From JABDKH01 sp963768565 (GTDB lineage Bacteria > Bacteroidota > Rhodothermia > Rhodothermales > JABDKH01): a DNA stretch of 64,000 nucleotides. The notes under the pieces were generated by a model. The model did not search any database, had not been told where the DNA came from, and saw nothing but the letters and a program-made list of their open reading frames with translations. Below, in pieces: positions 11,101 to 19,286 of the stretch. Both the position numbers and the translations under genes were made by a program. Positions within the stretch are counted from its first letter, which is position 1; each line of letters starts with the position of its first letter. The stretch covers positions 62,001-126,000 of the forward strand of contig CAVYIO010000038.1 of the NCBI GenBank assembly GCA_963768565.1, in the 5' to 3' direction.

Positions 11101-13191
11101 ACGCAGCTCGACACCGTCTATACCGACACCGATGGCAAGTTCACTCTGGAGGACTATTTGCAGCTCCCGGGCGCCGATCCGGACGCCATCGGATCTACGG
11201 TTTTCGAACTGAACGAACTGGATGTGCGCGGAACGCGAAGTGTACTGGGCAAGCTGGTCACCAAGGGCGAGGGTGTTCGTGCAGAGCGGCACGGCCAGCG
11301 CTTCACTGCCACGTTGCGGCCCCGGTTGACGAGCAGCAAGGCGCTCGACTGGTTGAACATCCAGGACATTGTCTACAGCGTTCAGTACTCCTGGCAGAAC
11401 GGCTCACTGGGTCGAAATACTGGCGCGTCTGTCAGTAACCGCGTAGACATTCGAACCGGTGTGAGCCTCAGGATACAGGACCTCTGGCGCAAGTTCGGAT
11501 TCTATCGCAAACTCGAGGAGGCACAGCGCAAAGCCGACAGCGAGAAAACGGCACAGCGTCGCCAACGAGAACAGGAACGTGCGCGACAGAAGAAGGAAGG
11601 AGAACGTCGCAAAGAGGCCGAAGCCCTGGCGCTCAAACTTGCAGAGCAAGACGACGAGGCCGACGAGGCCGACCAGCCTGACGCCGAACAAGTGGAAGAG
11701 CCGGAAGCACCGAAAACGGAGGTCCAGGAAGAGGCCGTCGAGAGCGAGGACGAAGGCAACCGTCGACGCTTCCCGATTCCTCTACCAAACCCGGTGTCGA
11801 TCCTCCGCAAGACGGCTCTTGCCTTGACCGGAATTCGAGATCTCTCTCTCACCTATACAGGCACCCGCGGCTCGCGATCAGGAAATGTCGGCGACCCGCT
11901 CACGGGTGAGTCCGCATACGGACTTATCGATGCATTCAAGGGCAAGGGACCGTCGCTGGGATATCGATTCGGCTTCGCGCGCACCGTGCCCAGCGAGGAA
12001 CGCATTAATGACCCCACCCTTCAGGTGACGGACGTTATCGAGAACTCCGATCAGTTCCAGGGCCGAACGTCCCTCAATCCGAGCAAGGCTCTTTCAATCA
12101 ACCTGACATGGTCCCTCAATCAGGCCGAGAACACGACAAGGACGTACAGTCAGCAAGATTTGATCGGCGTTCCCCCGTCCCTCAACCGGACGGGAACCAG
12201 TCGAGCCTCGATATGGACGTTCGGTGCATCTTATCTGGGTTTGCTCGAATCGCAGTTGGCGATCTTTGAAGCCGACATTGCCGCGGCACAGGCCAACGGT
12301 ACCAGCACCACACTGCTGGGTGACGAATCGGGTGACGGCCAGGTCATACTCACCAACAAGAGCGTGGTCGAGGGCTTCAAGAAGGCATTCACTACGAGTT
12401 TCGGAAGCATCGGCAGCCAGAAGATTCCGTTTCCGCTGCCGGGATGGAATGTCAATTACACGGGATTCGGCAACTGGCCGATCATTAGAAAGCTCGTACA
12501 GTCGGCCACCATCCGCCACGGATACACGGCCGACTACAGTTCGGACTTCCGAACAAATTCTCTTGCCGCTGCCGTCGCGCCGAGCGACACCAGTCTTGTC
12601 TTTGCATTCGTTCCGGGAACGAACATCTCCTACGTCGTGCCGCGCACCGAAGCGGGAGCGGTACGCATCAACCAGAGATACCAGCCGTTTATTGGTGTCG
12701 ATTTGAATTGGAAGGGACGTGTTCAAACAAACATCGCGTGGAACAAGAGCACGTCCTACTCACTGAGTACAAGCAACTATGAGATCAGTGAGAGCTCGAC
12801 GAACGAACTGACCGTCAGTGCGAACTTCCAGAAGGTCGGTCTTCGCATTCCGCTTCTGGGCAAGAAGCTCAACAATCGAGTGAGTATCGGTCTGTCCGTC
12901 TCACGTTCCGTAACACTTGATCAACGATTCCTGATGCAGAAAGCCCTCGCGACGGCAGCAGCTGCCGGGCCGTCGTATGATCTGGCGGAGGCGCTCAGCG
13001 GCGATCTTGTGAGTGTCATCACGGCGCACACACGGCTCTCCATGTCACCCCAGGTCTCCTATCAGTTCAGCAATCGCGTCACCGCGAACTTCACTTTGCG
13101 GTATGAGAAACTGGATTCCGAAATCAGTCGGCAGCCGTCATCAACGAACATGACGGGTACATTCAACGTTCGAGTCAACATCACGAACTGA
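5105..13191 (+). CDS. sprA: Giant SprA-type outer-membrane translocon protein of type IX secretion, with two frameshifts
   Basis: After two corrections this is ~2694 residues, the size of SprA/Sov, the very large beta-barrel translocon of the type IX secretion system in the Bacteroidota outer membrane. The GTG at 5105 is followed by a basic segment and a hydrophobic signal-like helix (about residues 20-45). SprA-like landmarks include SFGxFE-type blocks such as FGKPEVDLRVNGQADIRAGFDY, GDKMRVDVNYDTNNQFDFQN and DEIIQSIEAGNV. The C-terminal half is strand-rich with many Asn/Ser/Thr. One frame fails at about 6335 (one extra base; correction gives SLSINGGSEASKFDLKPTDY). A second fails at the CCC at 10899-10901 (extra C). 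A 23-residue tandem repeat lies at the N-terminus and a charged K/E then D/E tract near residues 2135-2220. Confidence 0.9.
5282..5488 (+). repeat. Three 69-bp tandem repeats inside sprA
   Basis: Copies begin at 5282, 5351 and 5420 with an exact 69-base period, encoding three 23-residue units. The consensus begins DTDSVAV, continues DDDML and ends RRARRFRAR. Copies one and two are very similar; copy three is more diverged. The unit sits just after the predicted signal sequence, so it would lie in the periplasm. An alternating acidic/basic pattern is repeated in each unit. Confidence 0.9.
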
Positions 13192-13212
13192 TTGTTTGAC
13201 TGTCGCGGACGG

Positions 13213-14052
13213 ATGGAGCCGGAAGAAAACAAACCGAACGAAGTTGTAGTGTGCCATCTCGGTCACGCCGAGTATGAGCCCACCTGGGATCTTCAGCGAC
13301 GGCTTCAATCCTCGCTTGCCGCGGCAAAGCGAATCGACCCGAACCACCGGGAGCCACACGTCATACTCACGGTAGAGCATCCACCGGTCTACACGCTTGG
13401 CAAGAGCGGAGATGTCAGCAATCTCCTGATCGGCTCCGAGGAGTTATCCGCCGAGGGTGCGACGTTCATTCAGATCGATCGGGGCGGGGACATCACGTTT
13501 CATGGGCCGGGGCAACTGGTGGTCTACCCGATACTTGATCTGGGACACTTCTTCCAGGATATTCATCGATATCTCCGGACGCTTGAGGATGTCGTCATCG
13601 CGACGTGCCGGGATTTCGGCATCGACGCGGGCCGGAGCATAGGCCGCACGGGCGTGTGGGTCGGACCGGACGATCGCGGTGCCGAGCGAAAGATCTGTGC
13701 CATGGGTATCAAGTGTTCGCGATGGGTGACCAGTCATGGCCTGGCACTGAACGTGAACACTGACCTGAAGTACTTTCAGCACATCGTGCCGTGTGGAATC
13801 GCGGACCGCGGGGTTACGTCCCTGTCTGCCGAGATGGACACCGCGTGGAAATCTCCGACGTGGCTCCGGTGATCATCGGCCACATGGCACAGCATTTTGA
13901 CATGGTCTATCCGGCAGTTCTCCGGTGAACCCGCGTACGAATACCTCCGCGAGCGTCTGGGCGAGCAGGAACAATTGGCAGGTCCGATCAGTGAAGAGCG
14001 CCCGAAAACATCTGCCGTGAAGCCGATTGTTTTTGACGACACTCAGCGATAG
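13213..14052 (+). CDS. lipB: Octanoyltransferase LipB, frameshifted near the 3' end
   Basis: LipB moves octanoyl groups from acyl carrier protein to lipoyl domains. ATG at 13213 gives MEPEENKPNE; the frame opens earlier with a TTG at 13192. Family motifs are HPPVYTLGK, the RGGDITFHGPGQLVVYP block, the catalytic-lysine region KICAMGIKCSRWVTSHGLALN, and the catalytic cysteine in VPCGI. The uncorrected frame stops at 13872. The expected LipB C-terminus (VEISDVAPVIIGHMAQHFDMV) is in another frame, restored by removing a duplicated AC at about 13838-13841. That frame stops at 13928. One more base removed at about 13913 returns to an open frame ending at 14052, giving a ~45-residue tail. The end is therefore either 13928 or 14052. 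Confidence 0.85.
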
Positions 14053-14068
14053 AGTAAACTAGAGTGGA

Positions 14069-14464
14069 ATGGTCGTACTCACTCCAACCGAAGCACGGAC
14101 TCACATGGGTTCTTACAATCTAGGCTCGTTCTCTGTCCGCCTTGTGGCGGAGACGCTTTTCTACGACGAAGAGTACGGTGCCCTCGGTAACCTCAGTCTG
14201 ATAGATGAAACCGGGGCAAAGGAGCGCTACATCGCTGCGTATTCGCCTGAGGACCAGCATTTTGTGATCGACGAGGCGACGGAGTGGGAGCAATTCGAAC
14301 CCGAAGAAAACGACGATATCGGCTACGCGCTGGCAAATCACACGTCAGAGCACGGCACCTATCAGACGGCTGAGGAGGCTGCTGCCGAGGTTCTGAAACT
14401 GGCCGAGAGCCATGGCCTCACGCCGAGCATCACACTGCTTTTTGAGCAGGACGACGTCGTTTAG
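14069..14464 (+). CDS. Hypothetical acidic protein
   Basis: A 131-residue protein (ATG 14069, or an in-frame ATG at 14105). It is rich in Glu, Asp and aromatic residues, has no signal peptide and no membrane segment, and looks like a small soluble cytosolic protein. It contains two strand-like parts (SFSVRLVAETLFYDEEYGA and SITLLFEQDDVV) and a helix (TAEEAAAEVLKLAESHG). I do not recognise a family. It lies 16 bases after the putative lipB end, so it may be co-transcribed, and its stop is a few bases from the convergent DUF423 gene. Confidence 0.65.
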   Translation: MVVLTPTEARTHMGSYNLGSFSVRLVAETLFYDEEYGALGNLSLIDETGAKERYIAAYSPEDQHFVIDEATEWEQFEPEENDDIGYALANHTSEHGTYQTAEEAAAEVLKLAESHGLTPSITLLFEQDDVV

Positions 14465-14468
14465 TCCC

Positions 14469-14870
14469 CTACCGCGAGTAGTATGACGGCGTGGATGTGC
14501 GCGGCGCTTTCCACACCCCGACTCCCATCATCAGCCACGCCGCGACGAAGAGCACGCCCCCTACCGGCGTAACAGCGCCCCAGAGGCCATCATTCGTTAT
14601 GGCCAGAGTGTAGAGACTCCCGCTGAAGACGATGATACCAGCCAGAAACAGCCATCCGGCGTTTCTGATCATCTTGCTTTCGTAACGACGGACCAGCAAG
14701 CCCACCAGAATTAGCGCAATGGCGTGGTACATGTGATAACGCGCCGCTGTCTCGTACACATCCGCCCGCTCTCCAAGCACGTCTGAGAGTGCATGGGCAC
14801 CGAATGCGCCGGCCAGAACACTAATACTTGCGGCAATACTGCCGATAAGAATAAAGACCCGTCCAGACAT
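14469..14870 (-). CDS. DUF423 (YgdD-like) small inner-membrane protein
   Basis: A 133-residue protein with four predicted transmembrane helices. It shows typical DUF423 landmarks: GAFGAHALSDVL near residue 22, the YHMYHAIALILVG segment and a C-terminal TPVGGVLFVAAWL helix. The family's molecular function is unknown. The length matches the family. It is convergent with the upstream hypothetical gene and divergent from the cold-shock gene, so it is probably expressed alone. Confidence 0.9.
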   Translation of the reverse strand: MSGRVFILIGSIAASISVLAGAFGAHALSDVLGERADVYETAARYHMYHAIALILVGLLVRRYESKMIRNAGWLFLAGIIVFSGSLYTLAITNDGLWGAVTPVGGVLFVAAWLMMGVGVWKAPRTSTPSYYSR

Positions 14871-14987
14871 GGGTTACCGCTTGTTGTAGATGACTTCTAC
14901 CGGCGTGGGGGCGCGGAGTTCACCGCGCAGTTCGTCGATATGCCGGTCAGTCGTTGCACGAATGGCAGGAACATCAGGAGGCTTTCG

Positions 14988-15294
14988 ATGGCAACCAGAA
15001 GAAGTGTTGTCAAATGGTTCGACGCCAAGAAGGGCTACGGCTTCGTCGTAGATCCTACCGGAGGGCCTGACATCTTCGTTCACTACTCTCAGATTGAATC
15101 AGACGAACGATTCAAATCCCTGAAGACGGGTCAGGAGGTCGAGTTTGAGATCTCCGAAGGACCGAAGGGAAATCATGCGCTTACACGTCGTCGGACTCGA
15201 AGACCCCCTGGACTCTTCCGAGGGGACAGAGTCGGAACTCCAGACGCATAACGGGCAAGAGCAGCCGCATAACGGGCAAGAGCAGGCCCATTGA
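14988..15294 (+). CDS. Cold-shock domain protein with C-terminal tail, one frameshift
   Basis: A CspA-like RNA/ssDNA-binding protein. ATG 14988 is preceded by a strong AGGAGG (about 14977). The RNP1-like motif KGYGFVV and RNP2-like DIFVHYSQI are both present, with GQEVEFEISEGPKGNHA at the end of the OB fold. In the literal frame the protein ends at 15251 with an Arg-rich tail. Removing one T from the TT at 15181-15182 gives the family-like ending NHALHVVGLE followed by an acidic, Gln-rich tail to 15294 (about 101 residues). The tail contains two copies of HNGQEQ from a 21-base tandem duplication. The corrected version is preferred because it continues the cold-shock fold. Confidence 0.85.
15245..15286 (+). 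repeat. 21-bp tandem duplication in the cold-shock gene tail
   Basis: Two adjacent 21-base copies, starting at 15245 and 15266, differ only at the last base. In the frameshift-corrected reading each encodes HNGQEQ plus a linker residue. In the uncorrected reading they fall partly beyond the stop. Because the period is a multiple of three, the duplication does not itself break the frame. Confidence 0.8.
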
Positions 15295-15308
15295 CCCGCA
15301 GCGCAGCG

Positions 15309-15338
15309 TTGGTATTTTCGCAGTAGCGAGACTATCTT
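15309..15338 (+). promoter_or_regulatory. Possible sigma-70-like promoter upstream of the hypothetical gene and ybeY
   Basis: TTGGTA (15309-15314), an 18-base spacer and TATCTT (15333-15338) resemble -35 and -10 hexamers. The site lies about 95 bases before the ATG at 15434, in a short intergenic stretch after the cold-shock gene. The match is moderate and spacer length is at the upper end, so this is a candidate only. Confidence 0.3.
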
Positions 15339-15433
15339 TCCCGCCGCCTTGTGTCGCGTCCAACTTCCGAACGGATAGTCTGAATTTGAGCGGCCGGGCG
15401 TTCGTCCATCGCTGTTTTGAACGTCGTCGTGAG

Positions 15434-15886
15434 ATGTCTTTTAGCTTCTCGCAGAAAGATCTGGATCGGATCGCCGAAGTCCTGAACGCCGAGCCCAAGC
15501 ACGATGGCTCGGCATTGCGGTTTGACCTCAGAGATCATTCGACCGGGCGCAGCATTGCGCTGGAAATCCGAACAGCCATCCAGGTGCCGGGCGTAGCGGA
15601 CGGAGATCCCTACACGCTTGTCTCAGTGTATGCCGCGAGTTCGTTTCTCCAGCTTCAGAATTGCACCGGCTACATCGCCAGCTCCGAACTCGGCGAGGTC
15701 ATCTTCTTCGGGAAGCATGGCGGGGTTACGAATGGACTTGTAGTCGAGCGCGAAGCGGGCTGTTCGCTCTATGCTAACGTCGACGATCGTCTTCTGTCGG
15801 CCGACTTCACGCTTCTGCCGCCCGAACTGATCATGTGCAGCGTTGCGCTTTCGATGTCCGATACCCTCTTCGACGACCTTGGTTAG
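15434..15886 (+). CDS. Hypothetical protein upstream of ybeY
   Basis: About 150 residues from the ATG at 15434 (MSFSFSQKDLDRIAEVL); the frame opens earlier at 15386 but that part is basic and unlike the rest. It is a soluble, strand-rich protein with no signal or membrane helices. Segments such as GRSIALEIRTAI, YTLVSVYAASSFLQLQNCTGYIAS and GEVIFFGKHGG suggest a small alpha/beta fold. I do not recognise the family. It ends about 15 bases before the ybeY start, so the two are probably co-transcribed. Confidence 0.7.
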   Translation: MSFSFSQKDLDRIAEVLNAEPKHDGSALRFDLRDHSTGRSIALEIRTAIQVPGVADGDPYTLVSVYAASSFLQLQNCTGYIASSELGEVIFFGKHGGVTNGLVVEREAGCSLYANVDDRLLSADFTLLPPELIMCSVALSMSDTLFDDLG

Positions 15887-15900
15887 CCATCACGGCATCG

Positions 15901-16341
15901 TTGGTCACAGTCTACAATAGCCATCCGGTCGAAACGGTCGCCGGAGACGAGCTCACTGTCCTCGTTGAGCAGGTTCTTCGTGGCGAGAGCGCAGGCGACG
16001 CCATCGTGTCCGTCATCCTGTGTGACCACGGCGAACACCGGAAATTACACCTCAAGTACCTCGGCCACGATTATCCAACCGACGTCCTGGCGTTCTCGCT
16101 TGGCGAAGGCGATCAGCTTGAAGGTGAGGTCTACGTGGATCTGGACACGGCCCGCGAGCGCCACCACGAATTCGAGTCGTCCTTCGAATTGGAGGTCGCC
16201 AGGTATGTGATACATGGCACGCTTCATCTCCTCGGATTCGACGACCACGATTCCGACAGCCGATCACGGATGAAAACCAGGGAGGACCATTATGTCCATG
16301 CATTCGCCACGCAGCAATCTCAGGGGCGCACGGAACCTTGA
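15901..16341 (+). CDS. ybeY: Endoribonuclease YbeY (16S rRNA maturation)
   Basis: A metal-dependent RNase in rRNA processing and ribosome quality control, ~146 residues. The metal-binding signature HGTLHLLGFDDHDS (three histidines, with the preceding VI) is intact near residues 104-117. The central block YPTDVLAFSLGEG matches the family's TDVLSF segment. No ATG precedes the conserved region at a sensible distance, and the longer frame starts inside the upstream gene. I therefore chose the TTG at 15901 (LVTVYNSHPVET). The C-terminus is slightly extended compared with E. coli. Confidence 0.9.
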   Translation: MVTVYNSHPVETVAGDELTVLVEQVLRGESAGDAIVSVILCDHGEHRKLHLKYLGHDYPTDVLAFSLGEGDQLEGEVYVDLDTARERHHEFESSFELEVARYVIHGTLHLLGFDDHDSDSRSRMKTREDHYVHAFATQQSQGRTEP

Positions 16342-16425
16342 CTTCCCAGAAGTGTGAAGACTATTGACCCCAACTGAGTTGTATCGTGTCAGACCAGCAA
16401 TCCCTCACACTCACATCAAGCCTAT

Positions 16426-16740
16426 ATGAAGCCGAGAATAACTGCGCGCCACTTCTCGCTTACGGACAAACTGCGAGATGTCGTGCACGAGAAATACGCG
16501 AAGATTGAGAAGTATTACGACGGAATAACGGACGCTCGCGTCATACTTACGGTGGAGCGAGGCCGACCGACCGAGAAGACAGCAGAGATTATTATCACAG
16601 TGTTTCGGCAGACACTGTCCTCAAGCGACGTCGGCCCCAGTCATGAAAAAGCACTGGACAACTGCGTTGAGGGCCTTCGACGGCAGCTACTCAAATACAA
16701 GGGCAAGTTGAAGGACACGACGAAGGACGTTCATCGCTAG
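16426..16740 (+). CDS. hpf: Short-form ribosome hibernation promoting factor
   Basis: A 104-residue HPF/YfiA-family protein that binds the ribosomal A and P sites in resting cells. It shows the family pattern: ITARHFSLTDKLRDVVHEKYAKI, then YYDGITDARVILTVE, and the C-terminal helix DNCVEGLRRQLLKYK with many basic residues. The long-form dimerisation domain is absent. ATG 16426 begins the conserved fold directly. It follows ybeY by 84 bases and is convergent with metF. Confidence 0.93.
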   Translation: MKPRITARHFSLTDKLRDVVHEKYAKIEKYYDGITDARVILTVERGRPTEKTAEIIITVFRQTLSSSDVGPSHEKALDNCVEGLRRQLLKYKGKLKDTTKDVHR

Positions 16741-16750
16741 ACAGTCAGAC

Positions 16751-17713
16751 TCACGCAAGTTTTCGAAGGCGGGAGACGACCTCTTTGACGTGCCGGGCCG
16801 TTTTCATGATGTAGAAGTGCAGGCATGGCACACCGGCCTCGATCAGCTCGCGGCTCTGCTCGACAGCCCAGGCGACGCCGATCTCCGCCACGTGCTCGTC
16901 GGCAGCAGCCTCGATTTCGGCGGCCAGCGCCTCCGGAATCTCCAGGGCAAACCTCGATGGAAGCGATTTCAGCTGCTTCCGGGATGTGATGATCTTCAAC
17001 CCCGGCAATATCGGAAGTTCGACACCCGCTTCCCTGCACCGATCTACGAAGCTGAAATAGTGCCGATTGTCGAAAAACATCTGCGTGGTTACGTAGTGAG
17101 CACCAGCGTCGACTTTCTGCCTGAGATGTAGAACGTCCCACGCCATGTTTGGCGCTTCGAAGTGCTTCTCCGGGTACCCGGCAATACCGATACAGAAGTC
17201 AGTCGGATCAGCGTCTATCAACTCTTCCAGAAAGCGGCCGTGGTTCATGGAGTTGATCTGCCCGACGAGATCGACGGCCTGCTTGTTGACTGACTTGTCG
17301 GGTGGGAAGGTCTTTTCGTAGCCGTGGTTGTCTCCACGCAAAGCCATCACGTTCTGAATGCCGAGGTAGTTCAGTTCGATCAGGGCATCCTCGGTCTCCT
17401 GCCGGGTGAATCCGTGGCACAACAGGTGAGGGACCGCCTCGACCCCGAAACGACCCTTGATCGCCGCACACAGGCCCAGCGTCCCCGGCCGCTTTCGCTT
17501 GATTCGACGCCTCCACGACCCATCCGGCATCTCTTCGTAGTACACTTGAGCGGCATGACTGGTCACATCGATGAAGGGCGGCTCAAATTCCATCAGAGAC
17601 GAGATAATCTCGAAAATCTCCCCTGCAGACCCACCCCGCTCGGGCGGAATAATCTCGTAGGAGATTAAAGTCTCTTTCCTTCGATCTATAAGTTCCGTTA
17701 TTTTCATTGGCAC
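16751..17713 (-). CDS. metF: Methylenetetrahydrofolate reductase
   Basis: A 320-residue TIM-barrel flavoprotein reducing 5,10-methylene-THF to 5-methyl-THF for methionine synthesis. Recognisable parts are ISYEIIPPERGG at the N-terminus, the folate-site region VTSHAAQVYY, ALRGDNHG, the CIGIAGYPEKH block and HYVTTQMFFDN with the typical FF-D-N substrate segment. Two closely spaced Met codons (17713 and 17707) make the exact start uncertain by two residues. It is divergent from the nucleosidase-like gene, and both can be linked to S-adenosylmethionine recycling. Confidence 0.96.
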   Translation of the reverse strand: MPMKITELIDRRKETLISYEIIPPERGGSAGEIFEIISSLMEFEPPFIDVTSHAAQVYYEEMPDGSWRRRIKRKRPGTLGLCAAIKGRFGVEAVPHLLCHGFTRQETEDALIELNYLGIQNVMALRGDNHGYEKTFPPDKSVNKQAVDLVGQINSMNHGRFLEELIDADPTDFCIGIAGYPEKHFEAPNMAWDVLHLRQKVDAGAHYVTTQMFFDNRHYFSFVDRCREAGVELPILPGLKIITSRKQLKSLPSRFALEIPEALAAEIEAAADEHVAEIGVAWAVEQSRELIEAGVPCLHFYIMKTARHVKEVVSRLRKLA

Positions 17714-17755
17714 CTATACAAGCGGTCAATATCGCCGAACCTACTACGGTATCCT

Positions 17756-17777
17756 CCCCCATCAGAGCATCAGGGGG
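17756..17777. promoter_or_regulatory. C5/G5 hairpin in the metF/nucleosidase divergent spacer
   Basis: Five C (17756-17760) and five G (17773-17777) flank a 12-base loop that holds two copies of ATCA. It sits in the 94-base spacer between two divergent genes, about 30 bases before the plus-strand ATG at 17808. It could be a 5'-leader structure of the plus-strand gene. No T-tract follows, so it is not an intrinsic terminator. Confidence 0.25.
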
Positions 17778-17807
17778 TCGTCTTACTTCTAGATCGTACC
17801 GGAGTTC

Positions 17808-18431
17808 ATGATAGGAATAGTCTTTTCGACGGAAGAGGAAGCCAAGCCGTTCCTGACGAAATACGAGCGGGGACGGTTTGACGGCCTTGTTGAGGGCGAG
17901 GCCTACCATGACGATCACGTCCTGGTGACCCTCCTGGGAACGGGCAAGATCAAGGCTACGCTGCGGACGGAGCGATTGCTCAATTCGTACGACCTGGACC
18001 GCCTCCTCCACGTTGGGACATGCACTGCCCTGAACAGTGATCTCAAGATCGGAACCCTGATTGCCGCATCGCAGGTATTCGAGGGGGATCGAATCGAGAT
18101 GTCCTCACCCAGCTATCCCCGGATGCCTCTCGAGCAGCCCCTCGTCGCAACGAAGAAGGCTACGCTTGTCACGCAGGATCATACGATATCCGACGAGTCA
18201 GAGATGAACTACTGGCAGCGCATTGCCGATGTCGTCGACATGACCGGATACGCCGTGGCGTATGTCGCTGCGACCCACGGCCTGCAGTGCCATATCGTGA
18301 AGGTCGTTTCGGCGCGTGTCCTGGAAGAGGATGCGACGCTACAGAAGACGCTCAACAAGTCGTACAAGACGATCGCGGATTTCCTTGTCCGCGAACTCGC
18401 GGCACAGCAGCTGTTGCCCGGAAAGAACTAG
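17808..18431 (+). CDS. MTA/SAH nucleosidase-fold protein, active-site residues altered
   Basis: A 207-residue protein with the fold of 5'-methylthioadenosine/S-adenosylhomocysteine nucleosidases and purine phosphorylases. Visible landmarks are MIGIVFSTEEEA at the start, HVGTCTALNSDLKIGTL in the middle and a C-terminal helix. The ribose-binding DMEG/DMEA motif is DMTG here, so the conserved Glu is Thr. The catalytic ISD segment is changed to VSARVLEEDA, so the usual Asp is not at its place. It may be a nucleosidase with different chemistry or a nucleoside-binding protein. Divergent orientation next to metF suggests one-carbon or SAM metabolism, but that is inference. Confidence 0.75.
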   Translation: MIGIVFSTEEEAKPFLTKYERGRFDGLVEGEAYHDDHVLVTLLGTGKIKATLRTERLLNSYDLDRLLHVGTCTALNSDLKIGTLIAASQVFEGDRIEMSSPSYPRMPLEQPLVATKKATLVTQDHTISDESEMNYWQRIADVVDMTGYAVAYVAATHGLQCHIVKVVSARVLEEDATLQKTLNKSYKTIADFLVRELAAQQLLPGKN

Positions 18432-18440
18432 TACTAGTTC
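18425..18440. repeat. 16-bp perfect palindrome spanning two convergent stop codons
   Basis: GAACTAGTACTAGTTC is self-complementary without mismatch. It contains the TAG of the plus-strand gene (18429-18431) and the TAG of the minus-strand gene (18434-18436). It could act as a weak bidirectional terminator or be a chance result of paired stops. Confidence 0.7.
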
Positions 18441-18763
18441 CGCCGAATCCACAGGTCGTCGACCCAGGCACTCGGGACTCCTGACGATCCTGATGATCCT
18501 GATGATCCGGAAGTCCCGAAGTCATAGGTTAGCAGCAGCCGGGTTTCCTCCCCATATCGCTGATCCTCATGGATCTCTCGCGCGCCGACCGGCATGGTGA
18601 GGCCGGCCCGTGCAGCCTGGCGACGCACATGAACGGATTCCCGCTCGAGCGCACCGGGGTCGTCAGTCTCCCAGATCTTGAGACTGATAATAATGGTCCA
18701 TATCAGCAGGCAGGCCAACAGGGCCACACCAACTGCAGCAAATACAGCCGCCATTGCAGTCAC
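18434..18763 (-). CDS. Small membrane-anchored hypothetical protein at the 3' end of the cox cluster
   Basis: A 109-residue protein. One transmembrane helix is near the N-terminus (VFAAVGVALLACLLIWTIII, about residues 7-26), followed by a polar, charged region. The C-terminal part contains a Gly-Ser-Ser linker repeated three times, made by a 9-base tandem repeat (18485-18515), and ends in WVDDLWIRRN. I do not recognise a family. It is downstream of the cox subunit IV gene in the same direction, with a 97-base gap, so it may be a late gene of the oxidase operon. Confidence 0.6.
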   Translation of the reverse strand: MTAMAAVFAAVGVALLACLLIWTIIISLKIWETDDPGALERESVHVRRQAARAGLTMPVGAREIHEDQRYGEETRLLLTYDFGTSGSSGSSGSSGVPSAWVDDLWIRRN

Positions 18764-18860
18764 GGTGGAATTGACTACTGTAAAGTAGTAACACGAGATG
18801 ACTTTTCGTACAACTCGCCTGCAGGCACTTCAGCCAGAAGCGGGTGCAATGGCCGAAACG

Positions 18861-19268
18861 CTACTCGTCCGGGGTCGCGGTCGGGGCTGGAGCGGCCTCC
18901 GGTTCCTGCGCCCTGAGCACCTCTTCCTGCCGGTTCCGCTCCTCGATCGTCTGCGAGTCTACGTTGCCGAGGTCACCCCTGAAAGCGGTATCAAGAAGAG
19001 TGAAAATGATAAATACCATCACCATCATGATGCCCACCAGAAGAACCAGCAGGTTCACCTTGTTGTCGTACTTGAGTCCCATGAAGAAGGCGACAACAAG
19101 TGATGCTTTGCCGACTGCAATGGACAGAGCCAGCGGGACATTGAAGGCGCCAAGATCTATCTGCGACGTTACGACCGTTATAACGGTGAGTACGACCAGT
19201 GCGATAAACGTTGTCAGCAACGTCCGATACGCCGTGATGTGATGATCGTGGCTTCCAGCGTGTGCCAT
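18861..19268 (-). CDS. Cytochrome c oxidase subunit IV
   Basis: A 135-residue protein with three hydrophobic helices. It begins with a His-rich segment (MAHAGSHDHHITAYR) typical of prokaryotic subunit IV (COX4_pro/CtaF class). Helix two carries GKASLVVAFFMGLKYD, a family hallmark. The C-terminal tail is acidic and Pro/Ala-rich. It is placed right after coxC in the order II-I-III-IV. Subunit IV is thought to stabilise the oxidase and is not catalytic. Confidence 0.92.
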   Translation of the reverse strand: MAHAGSHDHHITAYRTLLTTFIALVVLTVITVVTSQIDLGAFNVPLALSIAVGKASLVVAFFMGLKYDNKVNLLVLLVGIMMVMVFIIFTLLDTAFRGDLGNVDSQTIEERNRQEEVLRAQEPEAAPAPTATPDE

Positions 19269-19286
19269 GAATAGTCCGAGATTCGA

